This document shows, one piece after another, positions 50,569-63,530 of a DNA stretch of 64,000 nt. Origin of the DNA: Apus apus. Its lineage: Eukaryota > Chordata > Aves > Apodiformes > Apodidae. The notes beneath the pieces are model-generated. The model made no database searches, was not told the DNA's origin, and worked only from the letters and a program-made list of their open reading frames with translations. The stretch is from positions 169,352,274-169,416,273 of the forward strand of contig NC_067282.1 of assembly GCF_020740795.1 (NCBI RefSeq), written 5' to 3'. Made by a program: the position numbers and the translations under genes. Within the stretch, counting starts at the first letter, position 1; the number at the start of each line of letters is the position of its first letter.

Positions 50569-53500
50569 ACACCAGTGAAGTCAGCAATGCTGGGGAGCTT
50601 GTGTAACATAGAATCAGCCATTGCAGCTGATGGATGCAATTTGATTCTTGTCTTATCTCCACATCCTTCAGCTGGTGTTGAGAAAGTAAGCATGTAGATG
50701 TTTTTTTAAAAATTCAACCAAACCCAGAGCGCAGGATGCGAAGTGTGGTGCACAACGGACAGATAAATTGCTGTGGTTTCCCCCCCTAATTTCATGTAGG
50801 ATTCTGCTTTTTTTGAGCATTGAAAATAGATATATTTTTTTTTAGCCATGTAAGTAAGAGGTGTGATCTTGAAACATGGGTTGTGATCCTTTGTATAGCT
50901 CATAGCTGTACTGACAATTTAACTCTAATTTATAGTCTGCTTTTTGCAAGGGGCAAATTAAATGTGCGTGCTTGCTTCAAGTTACTTTTTATACCCAGTG
51001 CTGACTTGCAGTGGTCCTAAATAAGTATTTTCTTCTTCAGACTGCTGTTCTCCAGATGCTGTAGAGTAGCACAGGAAAAAAAAAAAGATTCTCTAATAAA
51101 GCAAAAAAGAGGAAGCACCATTAATTAAGAGAGGACCTTCAATTAAGGGTCTTCTAAGTCCAGACTAGGTCTCTATTACCCCTGTCACAGCTTACCTTTG
51201 CTGGTGTTTGGGTCGTGCTACAGAACCTCTAATTCCCTAGGATTAGAATTAGGGTGAATATTGATGTTTGCAATCAGTGATGTGAGTTGAACTGCCCTTT
51301 CAGGACAAGGTTGTTAATATTTGTTAATTTTTAAATGGTTTCTAATTGCAAACTTACTTACAAAGATAGAACACTCTTATTCTATGCCTGTGTTTTACTC
51401 AGATGGGCAATCTGTCTGCATTCTCCTCTAACTTGAAGAGAGTACAATGACACATCCCTGCTACTCCACTTCAGCTGCCTAATTAAAGCTTTACGATATG
51501 TATGGCATTGTGTGTTTAGCTAATTCACGTAAGTGAAATGAAGACCTACTCATAATACATTAATTAGATTATAGGCAAAATGTGACTTCTTACTCTGAAG
51601 CATTTGTTCCTTAGGCAGTTGTTCTATGCTTGTTTCTGCATAGAAGAGAGATCTAGATTTAAAAAAAAAAAAATTAAAGGCTGTTTACTTTCATCGATTG
51701 AAAGCTGAATATCCACATGATTGATAGTTCTGCTTTCTGAACTTAGTTAGATAGCTACTGGAGAGGGAAACAAATAATTCATAGGGCTTGGCTGTAGCTC
51801 TCCTCCCCTCCCAGCTGAGAGATTTCCCTCCCTGTAAACTGTTCCACTTCTGGCACAGTAACTCTTATATTCTGTGCCGTGGTTCAGATGGGAGGAGGAG
51901 GTTAGAGGGTTCTGCTTCTAAGCAGATGATTCTGCAGTTTGATGTCTAAGGCTTACTTGTTGTTATGGGAAAGGTCAGTCCATGGCAGTTGGAGCTCTTC
52001 AGTTAAATGACTGTAGCTGCTGTGTAACATGCTGAACTCACAGTGGATTTAGGACAGTTGAGTTACATTTCCTGTTTGTTCCTAGCCAATGTGTTCTACG
52101 TCCGTGGGTCTTGAAGTTACCTGGGGCGTTTAAACAGAGCTTGAGTAGATCTGAAAAAGTAACGTTTATCCAAAAGCTAAAATAAAAGTGAACTGTGTTC
52201 TCAATATATACTGTGTCAGTTCAAAAGTGTATGCTGGTCCAATATTCTTTTTTCTAAGAATAGTTAGAGAAAAGTTTAGGAACCCTGTGTACGCTTCTAT
52301 CAATATCTAACCTGGCTGTTTCTGATAAAGCCTAATCATGGTGGATCTAAAGTAGGTTAAAGTACAAAGTTGCTTTGATACACAGTTGCATCCTAGGAAT
52401 CAAAGGCCACCAGAACACATTTGTGTAAGAGACAAAGGACTAAGTTACTCTGTTTGTAGGTAGTAACACTGCCTGAATTTTAGTTCCTTATAGTGTCTGT
52501 TGTCTTTCCTAAAAGGCAGCCACTAAGATTTTTAAGGAGACATTTCGTTACCTATTTGCAAGAGAATCTGGAAGCAACTGTTTAAACTAAATAGCTTGTT
52601 AACTATTTTAGAAGTTAATCTTGGGGGTTTTCCCCCCTCCAGACAATAAAAAAAAAATAAGGGGCGGGGGGGGAGGTAGATGAGGGAAGCTGCTCACAGC
52701 CTGAAGTTTTAGGACTCTGCTTGCAGTGTTGAGATGTGTATTGTTTGGAGCTTCCTGTTCTTGGACAAAATATAGTGTCTGGGATCTGCCAAGAATGTTT
52801 ACAGGGTATGCCTAGTAAGTCTCTTGATGTGACACTTCAGTGCACTGAAACCCACAAAGTGCACCAGTGCTTTTCAGTCGTGTAGGAGCAAGACCCTATC
52901 TTATCTTTGTTTTCTACTCTTTATCTTCCCTTCAAGTGATAGGGACTGTTTTGCCTTCTCTCCCTCTGGTGGTAAAAGGGTAGGCCAAATAAAACTGATT
53001 AATTTGGATAAATTTCAGTCATAAGCAACTCATCCCCCTCCTTGTTGCTTGTATTACAAGCAATCACTCTGCTCATAATGATCCAGTGGTACTATTGTGA
53101 ATGGGTAGTACTATTTTATGTATACAATAGCTTTTCTGAAAATTACTAGATGGATACCAGCTTCACATCTTTCTCTGAAAATAAAGCAAAAATCTTTAGA
53201 ACTAGGTTTTAAAACCCTGGGTAATAGCAGCTGGAGTTGGTGAAAAGGAAAAATAGTCTGTTTGGTTTCTGGGAGTGAGTATGAGACTGGTTAGTGTAAA
53301 TAGTCAGGAAGGCCAGGTCAGGCTAATTCTATGTGTCTGTGGTGTTCTCTTCTCAGTGAGTAATACTGAATATGGTTAGTGTATACTAATTTAAAAACAG
53401 TATTCCCTTCTGGGTTGCTTTTGTTTGGATTTTTAAAATTTATTTTTATTTCTTGATTTGTTTTCAACTGAACTCTAAGGTGCTGTTGTAGAGACTGTAC

Positions 53501-56500
53501 TCTGGAATGGCAAATTCTCATGGTTTTGTATACAAGGAGTGTGCTCAGCTTGATTATGAGAACTGGAAATGGTACAGTGTGATGAGTCACATATATTTAG
53601 GAAAGAAAGGGTTGTTGTTCTCATAAAATACGAGTCCTGTGAAAATGGATATCCCAATCAACCAAAGAATTGTAAACTTTTAGGAAGATAAGCAAGCATG
53701 TGAACTGTGAACTGACTCATTTCCCTTCTTAAGTGCTTTGGTTACAAATAAATAGCATCTATTTTTTTTTTTTTTAAGAGTTTTTCCTACAATTCTGCTT
53801 ATAAGGTACTGACTTTAATTTGGGTTCACTCTTATAATATCTGGGAGTAGACAGGTGCTTATTAAATAGTGGGAAATTGTTAAATTTGTTTATTCGAGAG
53901 AGAGAGAGAGAGAGAGAGGTGGTGTTATGCCTGCAAGAAGGGACATGTGGGAAGAGACCAGAAGCGTGGGGCAGTGGCTCAAGCATGGTGACTGTCAGCA
54001 GTAGTGCATCTGCTGCTGAAACATTCTGGTCCTTTGTATCTCAAGAAATGCCACAAATTGGCTGAGATGGGACTGTCTGTATTGGCACTCAGGAAATTGA
54101 CAAGTGGAAATAAGGAGCACAGGAGAGTCCTAACACTTGGAAATGAAATTTAAAAATGCTGCACAGGTACTGTGCCCATTGGTGTCTCTTGCTGCTATCC
54201 TCAAACAGGTGTTTGCTTACTTATCTGTGATTTTTACCTCTTCCAATAACTCGTTAAGAGCAGTGTATTTTGAGTAGCTTTTGCTAAGTATGATCTCTCT
54301 TACAATCCCTCAATTAAGCAGGAAACTTGGGGAAACTAAACAAGCAGTAAAACCTTTGCCCTCTTCCCCAGTTAAGAATTGCTGTCAGTTTGAGGCAGGG
54401 AGGAGGGGGTGGCCAGGTTAGACTTGCAGTTACCTTGGGCTCTTTGGGGTTTTTTCTGCTTACCTGCGCACCATGCTGAATATTGCCAGATGTATGTGGT
54501 TAACATACGTGATTGTTCTCTACCTTTTTAATCCTTCAAAATACCTTGAAGACTTTCTTATATTTAAAGTGTCCCAGGTCTTCTTGGTAAATGAACTTGG
54601 ATCATTACTAATGCTAACCCGGGCCCAGTCTTTAGAGAGTCCTTTCCAACTCAGCGGACCATGAGAACATGGTATAATGACAGTGAGGATAAACTCCCAC
54701 AAAAGTTTTTCATACAGTTGTCTATCTGATCCCAGCTTCAGGTACATACATTATTTTCAGTATAAACTATTCATCTGGAGTGTGTGTTTTCTGAAAAGAA
54801 ACAGCTGCCTTTTTTGGCTGATAACTTCTAAAGTTTATATCCCCAAAGGATACATTTGTATTACTTACCATGATCTGGAGGGTGCTTAACTCAACAGTCT
54901 GGCTAGATTAAACTCACTTATTTGTTCATGTCTGTAAGGCTACTTCTGCAATGCTATTACATCAGTCATTCTGGTTAAACACTTCTGGTTATATAAATAA
55001 TGTGTTGGTAACTCAAGTTATGTTAGATTCTGAATCAAGCTGTGTGTGCCATTGGGCAGTCCCCTTGCAGAAGACAAGTTCCAAAATAGCTTTAGATTTT
55101 CCAGCTTGAATTGGTGATGGAAAATCAGAGTACCACAAGGCAAGGATGCTGCTGGTGCTTGCTTAGGAAAAGGGAATTGCTCCTCAAGTCCTTCATTACC
55201 TGTGCTAGTGTTTTGCTGGAAGACAGTGTTGCCCACTGTTATCATGGAAAAACTAACCCTTCATTTTTGTAGTGAAGCTTAGGAGTACAATACTAAGTTA
55301 TGTCTCTGTAGTTGCATCTTCTTCCCTATGTGTGTGCGCAGATAGGTGGCAATTGTACTCGTCTGTCACTCACTGACAGTACTGAGCTTTGCAGGGAGTA
55401 CAAGTACAGATAAAAAAACTTAGAAGCCAAGAACGGTTCCTGCTAGCATGCAAACAGATTTATCATGAATGTGATTTAAAAGTTAGAAACGATAAAGCCA
55501 GCATGCATTTTTTGACCTCTTTCTTCCTGCAAGATAAAGAGCTTTATGTCGTAATAAGCATAGCTTGACTTAGTCTCAGAAAATAAGTGTCAGCTAGATA
55601 CCCTAGCTTAGTTGTGCAATGAAAACTGTAAAGATGCCCTAGTGTCTTGCATGGTAACTATTAATTAATTAATACTAATGTAGATTTACACTAGTGTTAC
55701 AGGTAGCCAGTAAGGATGGAATATCCCAAGACATAGCAGAATATGTTGCCAAATGCATTTAGGGAAATGTCTCCAATATTAGCATGCCTAGTTAAAGTGG
55801 ATTAAAGAGCATAAGAGAGATTATGTGGGAATTGTGGTATATCTATCTACAGAAGAATTTATCAAGGAGTCACTCTCATACCATCCTGTCTCCCCACAAT
55901 ATTTTGTATAAGTAATGTAGATGCTAGTTATTTGCATAGTTTCTCTTTCTTCTGTCAAACTGTAATTATGTAGTGGTTGCTATTGCAGTGGAAGCTGTTA
56001 CAAAAATCAGCTGGTATGTTTATTTCACTACTGTTACTTGGTGTTCTCATCAGAGAATCTAGGTTGAAGTTCTGCTTATACTGGAATTGAGCAGGATTGA
56101 GACAACCTATGCCTAAGGCATAGCCACCAACCTCTTACATTCACATTGAACAAAACCTTGTCTGTCTGGTCCCCTTTCTTATTGTGCACTGCTTTGATTG
56201 TATGCTTTGGGGGTCAGAACCATACATTTTCAAAGTTTGTGGGGCACGATAGAATTAAGCCCTGATAGGGTGAGTTCTCAGGACTGGTGAAGTATCAGTA
56301 GTCAGTAACAGTCTGAAAAATAACAATAAAGCTTTTAAGTTGTTGCTTTCTATTTAGCTTCTTTTCTTACTACTAAGGTGGCCTCGCCTACAGCTTAGGG
56401 CCACATCTTTTTGGATAATATGCAAACCACCCTGGTAATACGCTACTTGGCCTGTAGAGTTTGTTGCCAAGCCTGGGAGAAGAAAGACTGAAAATTAGTA

Positions 56501-56927
56501 AGCTTTAAGGAAGAGGATATGAAATACAAAGTGAAGTAAATTGTTGTGGCTTGTATCAAATCTCAAGAGCATATTTTTTTGAGGTAATTACTTTGATTTG
56601 GTATAATGTCATGTTGTCTTTTTCCATGATCTGGCTTTCTGTGTTTTATAGGTAATATAGAGGGATCCAAGCAGGTTCATATTTGAGCCTTGGATTATTC
56701 ATTTAAAAACCCAATTTTCTAGCCACTGTCAGAGCAAGTTTTGTATGAGCTATGTTCACTGCTGTACTATTCAAATAGGTATTCAGTCAGATCTGGAGCT
56801 GGAGTAAACTGTTTCAACACTGTTTCCCACAGCCTTCTCCTAGACAAACTGTCAAGATGCAGATTGGATAGGCAGCCTGTAAGATAGGGAGGAAACCGGC
56901 TAACTGGCCATATGCAGAGGACAATCA
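50569..56927. other. Intronic sequence, no gene supported
   Basis: Over 6 kb of AT-rich intron with only short, unrecognised open frames (90 codons or fewer). Small features inside are a G-rich tract at 52,661-52,676, a GGGGG-TTTT-CCCCC inverted repeat at about 52,623-52,637, a (GA)n run at 53,896-53,918 and a T run at 53,762-53,775. Confidence 0.5.
53896..53918 (+). repeat. (GA)n dinucleotide repeat
   Basis: About eleven uninterrupted GA units in the CPM intron. Confidence 0.93.
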
Positions 56928-57908
56928 TCAGTGTTTTTTAACTGAGGCTGGCAGCCTGTTACAAGTGAGGTCCAGCAGGGATCAATACTGGACTCTACAC
57001 TGTTGAACATCTTCATAAATTTTCTGGAGAATGGAATTGAAGGCACTGTCACCACACTTGCTGGGTACCCCAAACTGGGTGTTGAGGCAGACAAGTCAGA
57101 AGCGCTGACTGGGACAGGCTGGAAGAGGGCGCTGGCAAGAACAGTATGAGTTTTAACAAAGATAAATGCAAAGTCCTGCACCTGGGATTGAATAACCAAA
57201 GAGGCCAATACAGGCTAGAATCTGTATGGCTAGGGAGCAGCCTTGTGGAAAGTGACATGGAGGTTCTGGTGGACAACAACCTGAATGTGTCAATAGTGTG
57301 CTGCTGAAGCAACAAAGGCAAATTGGATTCTGGGCTGCATCTGCAGGAGCATTACTAGCCAAAATAAAGATGTGATCATCCTACTCAGGCTTCATGTGGA
57401 GTACTGTGGCCATTTCCCTTGCCCACAGTTCAAGAAAGATGTAGATAGGCTGGAGAGGGTCCAAAGAGTGGGCCACAAAAATGATCAAAGGGCTGGAGAA
57501 CTGCCCTATGAGGAAAGACTGTAAAGAGTTCAGTCTCTTCTCCCTGGAGAAGACAATGAGAAGACAATACTCATCACAGCATTTTAGTATTTAGAGTGGC
57601 TACAAAGAGAACTGAGACTCTTCACAAGGAGTTGTATGGATAGAGACAAAGGACAATGGATACAAGTTGCACCAGGAGGGGTTTCATCTCAATACAAGAA
57701 TGAATTTTTTTTTTTACAGTGAGAACAGTTGTTCCCTGGAACAACTTCCCCAGGGATGCTGTAGAATCCCCATCACTGGAAGTTTTCAAGATGTAATTGA
57801 ACAGGGTGCTTGATAATCTCATCTTGGTTCCCTTTCCTGGGAAAGGTTGGACCAGATGATTTTTTGTGGTCCCTTCCAACCTGGGCTCTCCTGTGATTGT
57901 TTCTGTGA
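56928..57908 (+). mobile_element. Old CR1 LINE, long 3' fragment
   Basis: Sense CR1, moderately diverged. Blocks: 'tccagcagggatcaatactg', 'gttgaacatcttcataaat', 'aaagataaatgcaaagtcct', 'gcacctgggattgaataacc', 'ggattctgggctgcatct', 'aatgatcaaagggctggaga', 'gttccctggaacaac', 'ggttggaccagatgattt', then 'tgtgattgtttctgtgatg' as a degenerate tail. A T run at about 57,708 sits inside. ORF2 has several frame breaks, so the copy is inactive. Confidence 0.88.
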
Positions 57909-60342
57909 TGAAACTGTTCTTGGACCTTGCATTCTAATAAGATTCAATTTTTTTTCCTCTGCTCTCTGTTCTGTGCCTTCCTAGGTAGGGGCTGCCTCAA
58001 CATGGATCAGCTTTACTGCAGCTCCTACCCATGAAGTCAGTGTGCAAACATAGCCAGCCCAGGAGGGCTGTTGTCAGTGCATTGTTCTTTCTGGGTTGAA
58101 GTGGACGTCCCTGGAAATTTAGCCTATCCTGAGGTGTACTGACAGTGGGCCTGATGCAGGAGAACTTTCCTAGCCATAACTTTATTTGAAATGACAACCG
58201 TTCTTTTTTGTAAATGAAGTTGTAAAAGGCAAAGTGAAGAAAAGTAGAAGTAAATTTCAGAACAACAAAAACCAGGGAATGCAATCCAGACTGCAACATG
58301 TACAAATTATTAGGTTTCTTTCTCACTAGATCTGGAGAACAATTTCAATTATCCATCTTAATTTCTAGTTTTTGTAGATCTGTTTAGAATACCGATACTA
58401 GGCCATGAACTGTGGCAATGCTAGAAAAAATTTTAAAAGGCTGCTAGAAGCTGTGTGATCTGGCTCTGTTCCAATACAGGTCTTGTTATTCATCCTGAGA
58501 CACACAGTTAGAAATACATGTTTGTCTTGATGACTTGAAATACAGCTCGCTAATTAGTTGAAGTCTGTTCTGGTTTAGCAGTGAGAAATGGCTTTTTAAA
58601 ATACATTCAGTTGATTCAAAGTGTGGGAGGTAGCTTAGCTGTTCACTTCAGGTACAAAAACAAGAGTTATCTAGGCTTTACTGATTAAAGGAAACTTTAT
58701 CTATATACTGAATCTTTTTATATGGAGTAACTTATTGCTATATGGAAGGAAATCTTGCATCAACCCTCACAGGTACACTATCCAGTACTGCAGGCTCAGC
58801 AGACCCAGGAATTTATTTTAATTGGTAATGGTAGGTTTATTCCTTCTCACAAGCTGGAAATGCCAGGAAATAATTGGTGTCTCAGTTCATGGGAGTGTGT
58901 ATCATTTAGATGGTCCTTACATAAACAATCTAAATACTAATGCTGGAAAGACCAATTTAAGTCAGTACTTAATGCTGGTCTATACTTAGGTCTTCCTTGT
59001 GTTTCCCATGAGTGCAATTTCACAGTGATAGCAGCAGGAATGAGCACTGCTAATGGCAAGGCACTGGAAATCTTTTAAAAATTTGTTATCAGAATACAGT
59101 ATTATTTGTAGAAAGTCTTAAATGACAGAAATAACTATAGCATTTTAGCTGTACCTGGACTCTTTTTTTGTACATGCAATACTGATTTGGTGCTAGTGCT
59201 GCTGTGAGAAAGGGGCTAGAGAATATGGCACTGTTCTACATTGGCTCACAAAATGCTCCAAAAAGTCTGTATGCAATGGTTGTCATCATTGCTAGTAACT
59301 GGATTTGAAATAGCCCTTGTGATCTGCTTCCATTCAAAGACAGACAGGGGCTAATCTTAATCTCTGGTTAGTTGTGAGAGAAGATGCTTCATGTTCTGGG
59401 ACTAGAGTATTGTTTTGCTGCTGTGATTAGTTGGTTATTTTATATATTGGATAATAATTATGTGTAAAAAAGGTAATATAATAAATATATGGATTGGTTT
59501 AATGTTTGCACTAAGGTAACTCACCTTCTAGGTCACTCTTTTGTGCTTATAAACAAAGTCATCAAAGATTTGAGGAAACAACTGCTCTTAATGGGTACTT
59601 CACTTGCTCTGAGAGGACTTTTTGGACATAATTCACTGAACTCATTGCCCCTAAGACATTTTGAAGCCCTGTCTGTGTGCTCGGTACTCACGCTGATAAC
59701 AGGCAGTGTCAGGACTGCATGAATTAATTACATTATAGGAGGCATATGTCTCCTGTAGGTTACCATGTGTTTTACAGCTGAGGAGAGAACTAGGACACCA
59801 TCAGGTCTCTAATATAGGTCCTTTGCTACCTTAATCTTAGCATTTCACCACTGTCTTTTAAATGTTGGATGTGCTCTTTGGCACTGTGGCTTTCTCTGAT
59901 GAATTCCTAGCTGGGGAAGCTGTACACTATAGGTTCACAGTAGTCATCTTAAGTTTGGGCTGTGGTGGGAAGGCTGCGATCACAATTGTAAGCAAGTATG
60001 TTCCTCTTGGTGCAGCAGTAAATATGGCAGCTGGCAAGTGTGGCTCCAAGGATGTCTGAAATTTCCTTTCAGTAGGAAGGAGAGCTGGGCAGAATGCCTT
60101 AGAGTGACATAGGGACAAAGAGTCATAGCAACACTCTGGAAGGACTTTCTTGGTACTTTAGTGTAGGTTGCCCCTGAATACAACCATGGAGAGGTTGACA
60201 CATTGCAGAGATGGAAATTAAGTTGACACCGTTGTCCGTGGTTGATTAGGAATAAAAGCAGTGTGTGCCTTTCATCGCTAGGTTGGCTTTTATTTCAGTT
60301 CTAAACATGCACTACTGCAGCAAGACTTGTCCTCTGTTTTCA
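57909..60342. other. Intronic sequence, nothing recognised
   Basis: AT-rich CPM intron. No coding exon, RNA or clear repeat is supported. Confidence 0.5.
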
Positions 60343-60384
60343 CAGAACTGCAGGATGGTTGAGGTTGGAAGGGACCTCTGGAGG
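60343..60384 (-). mobile_element. CR1 3'-terminal stub
   Basis: About 40 bases of antisense CR1 3' end: 'cagaactgcaggatggttga', 'ggttggaagggacctctgg'. Its truncation leaves only the extreme 3' UTR. Confidence 0.8.
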
Positions 60385-62082
60385 TTTTGCAGGGAAGAAG
60401 GGCTAGGTTAGTGGGGATTGGTGGTTCTTAGCATCTCGTTTCTCCTTTTTACAACTTGTTGAGGCTTACAGAAGTCAAACTATTTTCTTTTTTCAATGAA
60501 ACAGATCTTCATACAGCAAAGCCAAATTACTAGCTTTCTCACCCAAGCAGCTACTCTGCACTTATTTTTAAAAGTATGGATTGCTTGCTCATTTTGTCCT
60601 TTAATAACAGAGTCATAGCAGCATCTCAGTTTTGTGCATATCATATGAATATAGAGGTCTATCACTGATGTCTTCTGGAGTAACTGTGTAAAACTAGGGG
60701 ATCCTCAGACCACTCCTTGTTGAATCTGCTAGCTCTTAGTGCCATCTTGTTGCTTCTTGATACAAAGTCTGAGGCTCTGATTCAGCCTGTTAAGTGAGGA
60801 TTTAGCTTGGCAACTGCTGATTTCAGTGTTGCTTGTCTTGCATTTGTTTCAGTGCATCTTGTAGTGTTCCTTCTGTCCTCTTCAGCTTTTCTCTCCCATT
60901 CCTGAAGGTACTGCAGTTCCTGTGGCATTTTTATGTTCCTTTCTAGCTATGTGACTGGCTCACTTCAGCTTTTCTGTGAGGGTCATGGCTTCTACCTCTG
61001 GGAGATTGCTGTGCGTCAGAACTTACCTACTGCAGATTTGATGATCACAAAGATTTAGGAAATAATGCTTTTCATATTACTGCATATAGAAGCACCTACA
61101 TACTTTCTGTAAGTAACAATGATAGGTGGACTCCTGAGACAACTCGGGGGTCCCAGTAAGCCCTGTGTGAGAGCTGGGGCAGGCAGCAAGCATGCAAGAT
61201 CTGGGCATTAGCGACCTATAGGCTGGCACTGCTACTATGAAGCAACTGGTCCAGTTTTCATTGCTGCCATCTACTGAAACTAGAGTTTTCCACCTCACTG
61301 AGCAGACTAGTGGAAAGCATAGTCTTGCAGATGAAATCTGAAATGCCACAATATCACTAAAAATAGTAAAAAAAATGCTCCCCCCCTCCCCGTGAAGACT
61401 TGAAAAATATTTGTTTATTTTGTTATGTCAAGTTCAGCTTCCTGTGCAGCTTTAATGGTCCTGACTAACATTCTTTCTGCATCTATTAATTCTGTCCCTG
61501 CTTATCTTTTTTTCGCATACGTCTCTGCTACAGCTCTGTCCAGTGACTCCTGTTTTCTAAGCAGTAACTCATGAATGTGTTTAGCTTTCTGTGTTGTCTT
61601 TAATACAAAAAAAATGGTTTTTTGTGATAATGAAAACTTATGTGTGTGCTTCAGACAACCATTATGTTTTAATATTTGGAGGAGGGAAGAGTGTCTTTTA
61701 AATACTCTTTAGTTGCTTGGTGACTTTGCTTGACAATATCTTGCTTACTAAGCTCAATTTGAAAAATGTGTATTACAAAAAAAGACCAAAACCAACTATT
61801 TTCTAGCACTGGTTAAATGCTTTTGAAATTGCAGGGATTACTACACACTTTTGGTCATAAGGCAAAAGAGTATTTATTCTTATAACTAATTTAGCAAGTA
61901 GTCATAGAATTAAAACCCTACAGTCTACTTTGATATGCTATATATAGGACTGACTGGACAGCAATGAAATATGAGAATTTGGGGATCTTAATCACCAACT
62001 CTTCTTATTTGTTTTTTTCTCTAAGGTTTGTATGATTTTACATTTGTTTAAAAAAATGTCTTTTCCCCTTCCCCTCTTAAAG
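60385..62082. other. Intronic sequence before the zinc-site exon
   Basis: The 3' end of the large CPM intron. It ends in a pyrimidine-rich tract ('tcttttccccttcccctctt') and AAAG at the acceptor. No other feature is supported. Confidence 0.6.
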
Positions 62083-62180
62083 GTAGAGACCTGTGGGTTC
62101 TTGTTCTGGGAAGGTTTCCAACCCATCATAAGATTGGCATTCCAGAGTTCAAGTATGTTGCTAATATGCATGGGGATGAG
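62083..62180 (+). CDS. CPM: Carboxypeptidase M exon with HxxE zinc motif
   Basis: A 98-base exon. The first two bases complete the split glycine codon, and 32 codons follow: [12 protein letters not shown], then [13 protein letters not shown], then ANMHGDE, then a donor GAG|GTATGT in phase 0. [16 protein letters not shown] is the M14 N/E-subfamily signature. HGDE supplies two of the three zinc ligands (HxxE); the third histidine lies in a later exon beyond this window. With the 20-residue signal peptide proposed from 39,194, the His and Glu fall at mature positions 66 and 69, the numbering I recall for human CPM. The coding sequence in the window totals 89 residues, about a fifth of a protein of roughly 440. 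No truncating change is visible, so the gene looks intact as far as it is seen. Confidence 0.97.
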
Positions 62181-62969
62181 GTATGTTTCAACTTTTGCAA
62201 TGTCATTTATACCAAATACACTTACCAGAGGTTTAGAGTGAACTTGTCTCAGGTGTGTGCTACTTACTACTGAGGGATGTCATACCTCAAAGAGGACCTA
62301 ATATGTGTGTATTTCTTGAGGAATTTCAATAATAAACTTCCTTTTTTTTTTTTTTTTTTTGATGGAAGAGCTTTAGAAGACTTTATATTTTGGTAAAGAA
62401 TCCTCCATCTAAGACCTCTCTTAAGTAGAGACCTTTGTCTTCTCCATGTGAGTAAATCCAAAGGCTTTACCTTTCCTGGCAGTGAGTCAGATGCAGTAGT
62501 TTGCTGGTACATGATTATTGCCTAGGCATGAAGTATAACGGATAGAACTCTTCAAATACATCCAAAGATGGAATAATAATTGCTGTGAAGCATCAAATTA
62601 TTTATTTTAGGAAGAAAATTTATCTTGGAACCTTAAGCTAGGAATACCTACCTATTCACTTGAGATAACACAGTGAATACAAAACAAAAAGCAATTTCAG
62701 GATTGACTTGCTCTGGAAAAAATGCCCACTTATTAAGGATAAAGGAGAAGATGGTAGTTATGAGCCTTCCTGGTGTTGTATGTGAATCTGGAACAGAAAG
62801 GCTCAAAGCTTCACTCTTCCATAGAATCTTTTCTTTCTTTCCCTTATTCAGTTCCCTTATTCTGCTTTACATGCTTAGATTAGTCATGTTCAGGCTAAGT
62901 TTAAACTACACAATGTATTTCTATGCAGCTTTTAGCGTGAAGGGTAAAGTTGACGAAAATGGTGGTATT

Positions 62970-63012
62970 TTTATATATGTGTGTGTGTATATATGTATAC
63001 ACACATATATAT
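62970..63012. repeat. TG/TA alternating tract with inverted repeat
   Basis: Alternating purine-pyrimidine DNA in which a left arm TATATATGTGTG pairs with a right arm CACACATATATA. It could form a hairpin or cruciform, or Z-DNA in the TG part. It lies in the CPM intron. Confidence 0.85.
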
Positions 63013-63418
63013 CCTAGACTGTGAATTCCCAAAACTAATAAAAATAGATGTAGTAGGAAGTGTATCCTATGTTAAGCATAACATATCACAAGCTATTGCT
63101 ATTACCAATACTGTGTGTGAACACTTGCATGCCTACAGGCACTTGTGACATTATGTGCCAAGAATTTTCCCCAAGTTAGACTAGTTTTACCTTGTTTGAG
63201 AGTGGCTAAGCTCAAAGTGCTACTGGGAGTCTGACTGCTTTGGAATGTAACTGTGTGGGAGGGAGCTGATTCATGGTTTCAAATGAGTACATGTGTTACT
63301 GGATGCCCAAGATAGGGTTTGCAGCTCCTAAAACCTGGTGTGTGTCAGAAAGGGTAGTCCAGGGTGCCTAGGAACTGAGGCTCCATGTGACAATCCCTAC
63401 AGATTGCTGAAGAGAATT

Positions 63419-63530
63419 AGAATAGAATATAGAATCATCCTGGTTAGAAAGGACCTTGAATATCATGAAGTCCAACCATAACCTAAATCCAGCTACCATA
63501 ACCTAATGTACCTGTTCATTGCTTACCTAT
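63419..63530 (-). mobile_element. CR1 3'-end fragment
   Basis: Antisense CR1 3' UTR: 'gaatatagaatcatcctggt', 'tagaaaggaccttgaatatc', 'aagtccaaccataacctaaa'. It is short and diverged, and homology fades by about 63,530. Confidence 0.7.

Larger units (their letters stand above)
39487..62082 (+). other. CPM: CPM large intron (about 22.6 kb)
   Basis: It runs from the donor GTAGGA to the acceptor 'cccttcccctcttaaag', which has a good polypyrimidine tract. It is in phase 1, splitting a glycine codon. It holds an LTR element, several CR1 fragments, simple repeats and long unremarkable stretches listed separately. No further coding exon between the two CPM exons was recognised, and none is needed, because the reading joins exactly as in other CPM proteins. 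Confidence 0.9.
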
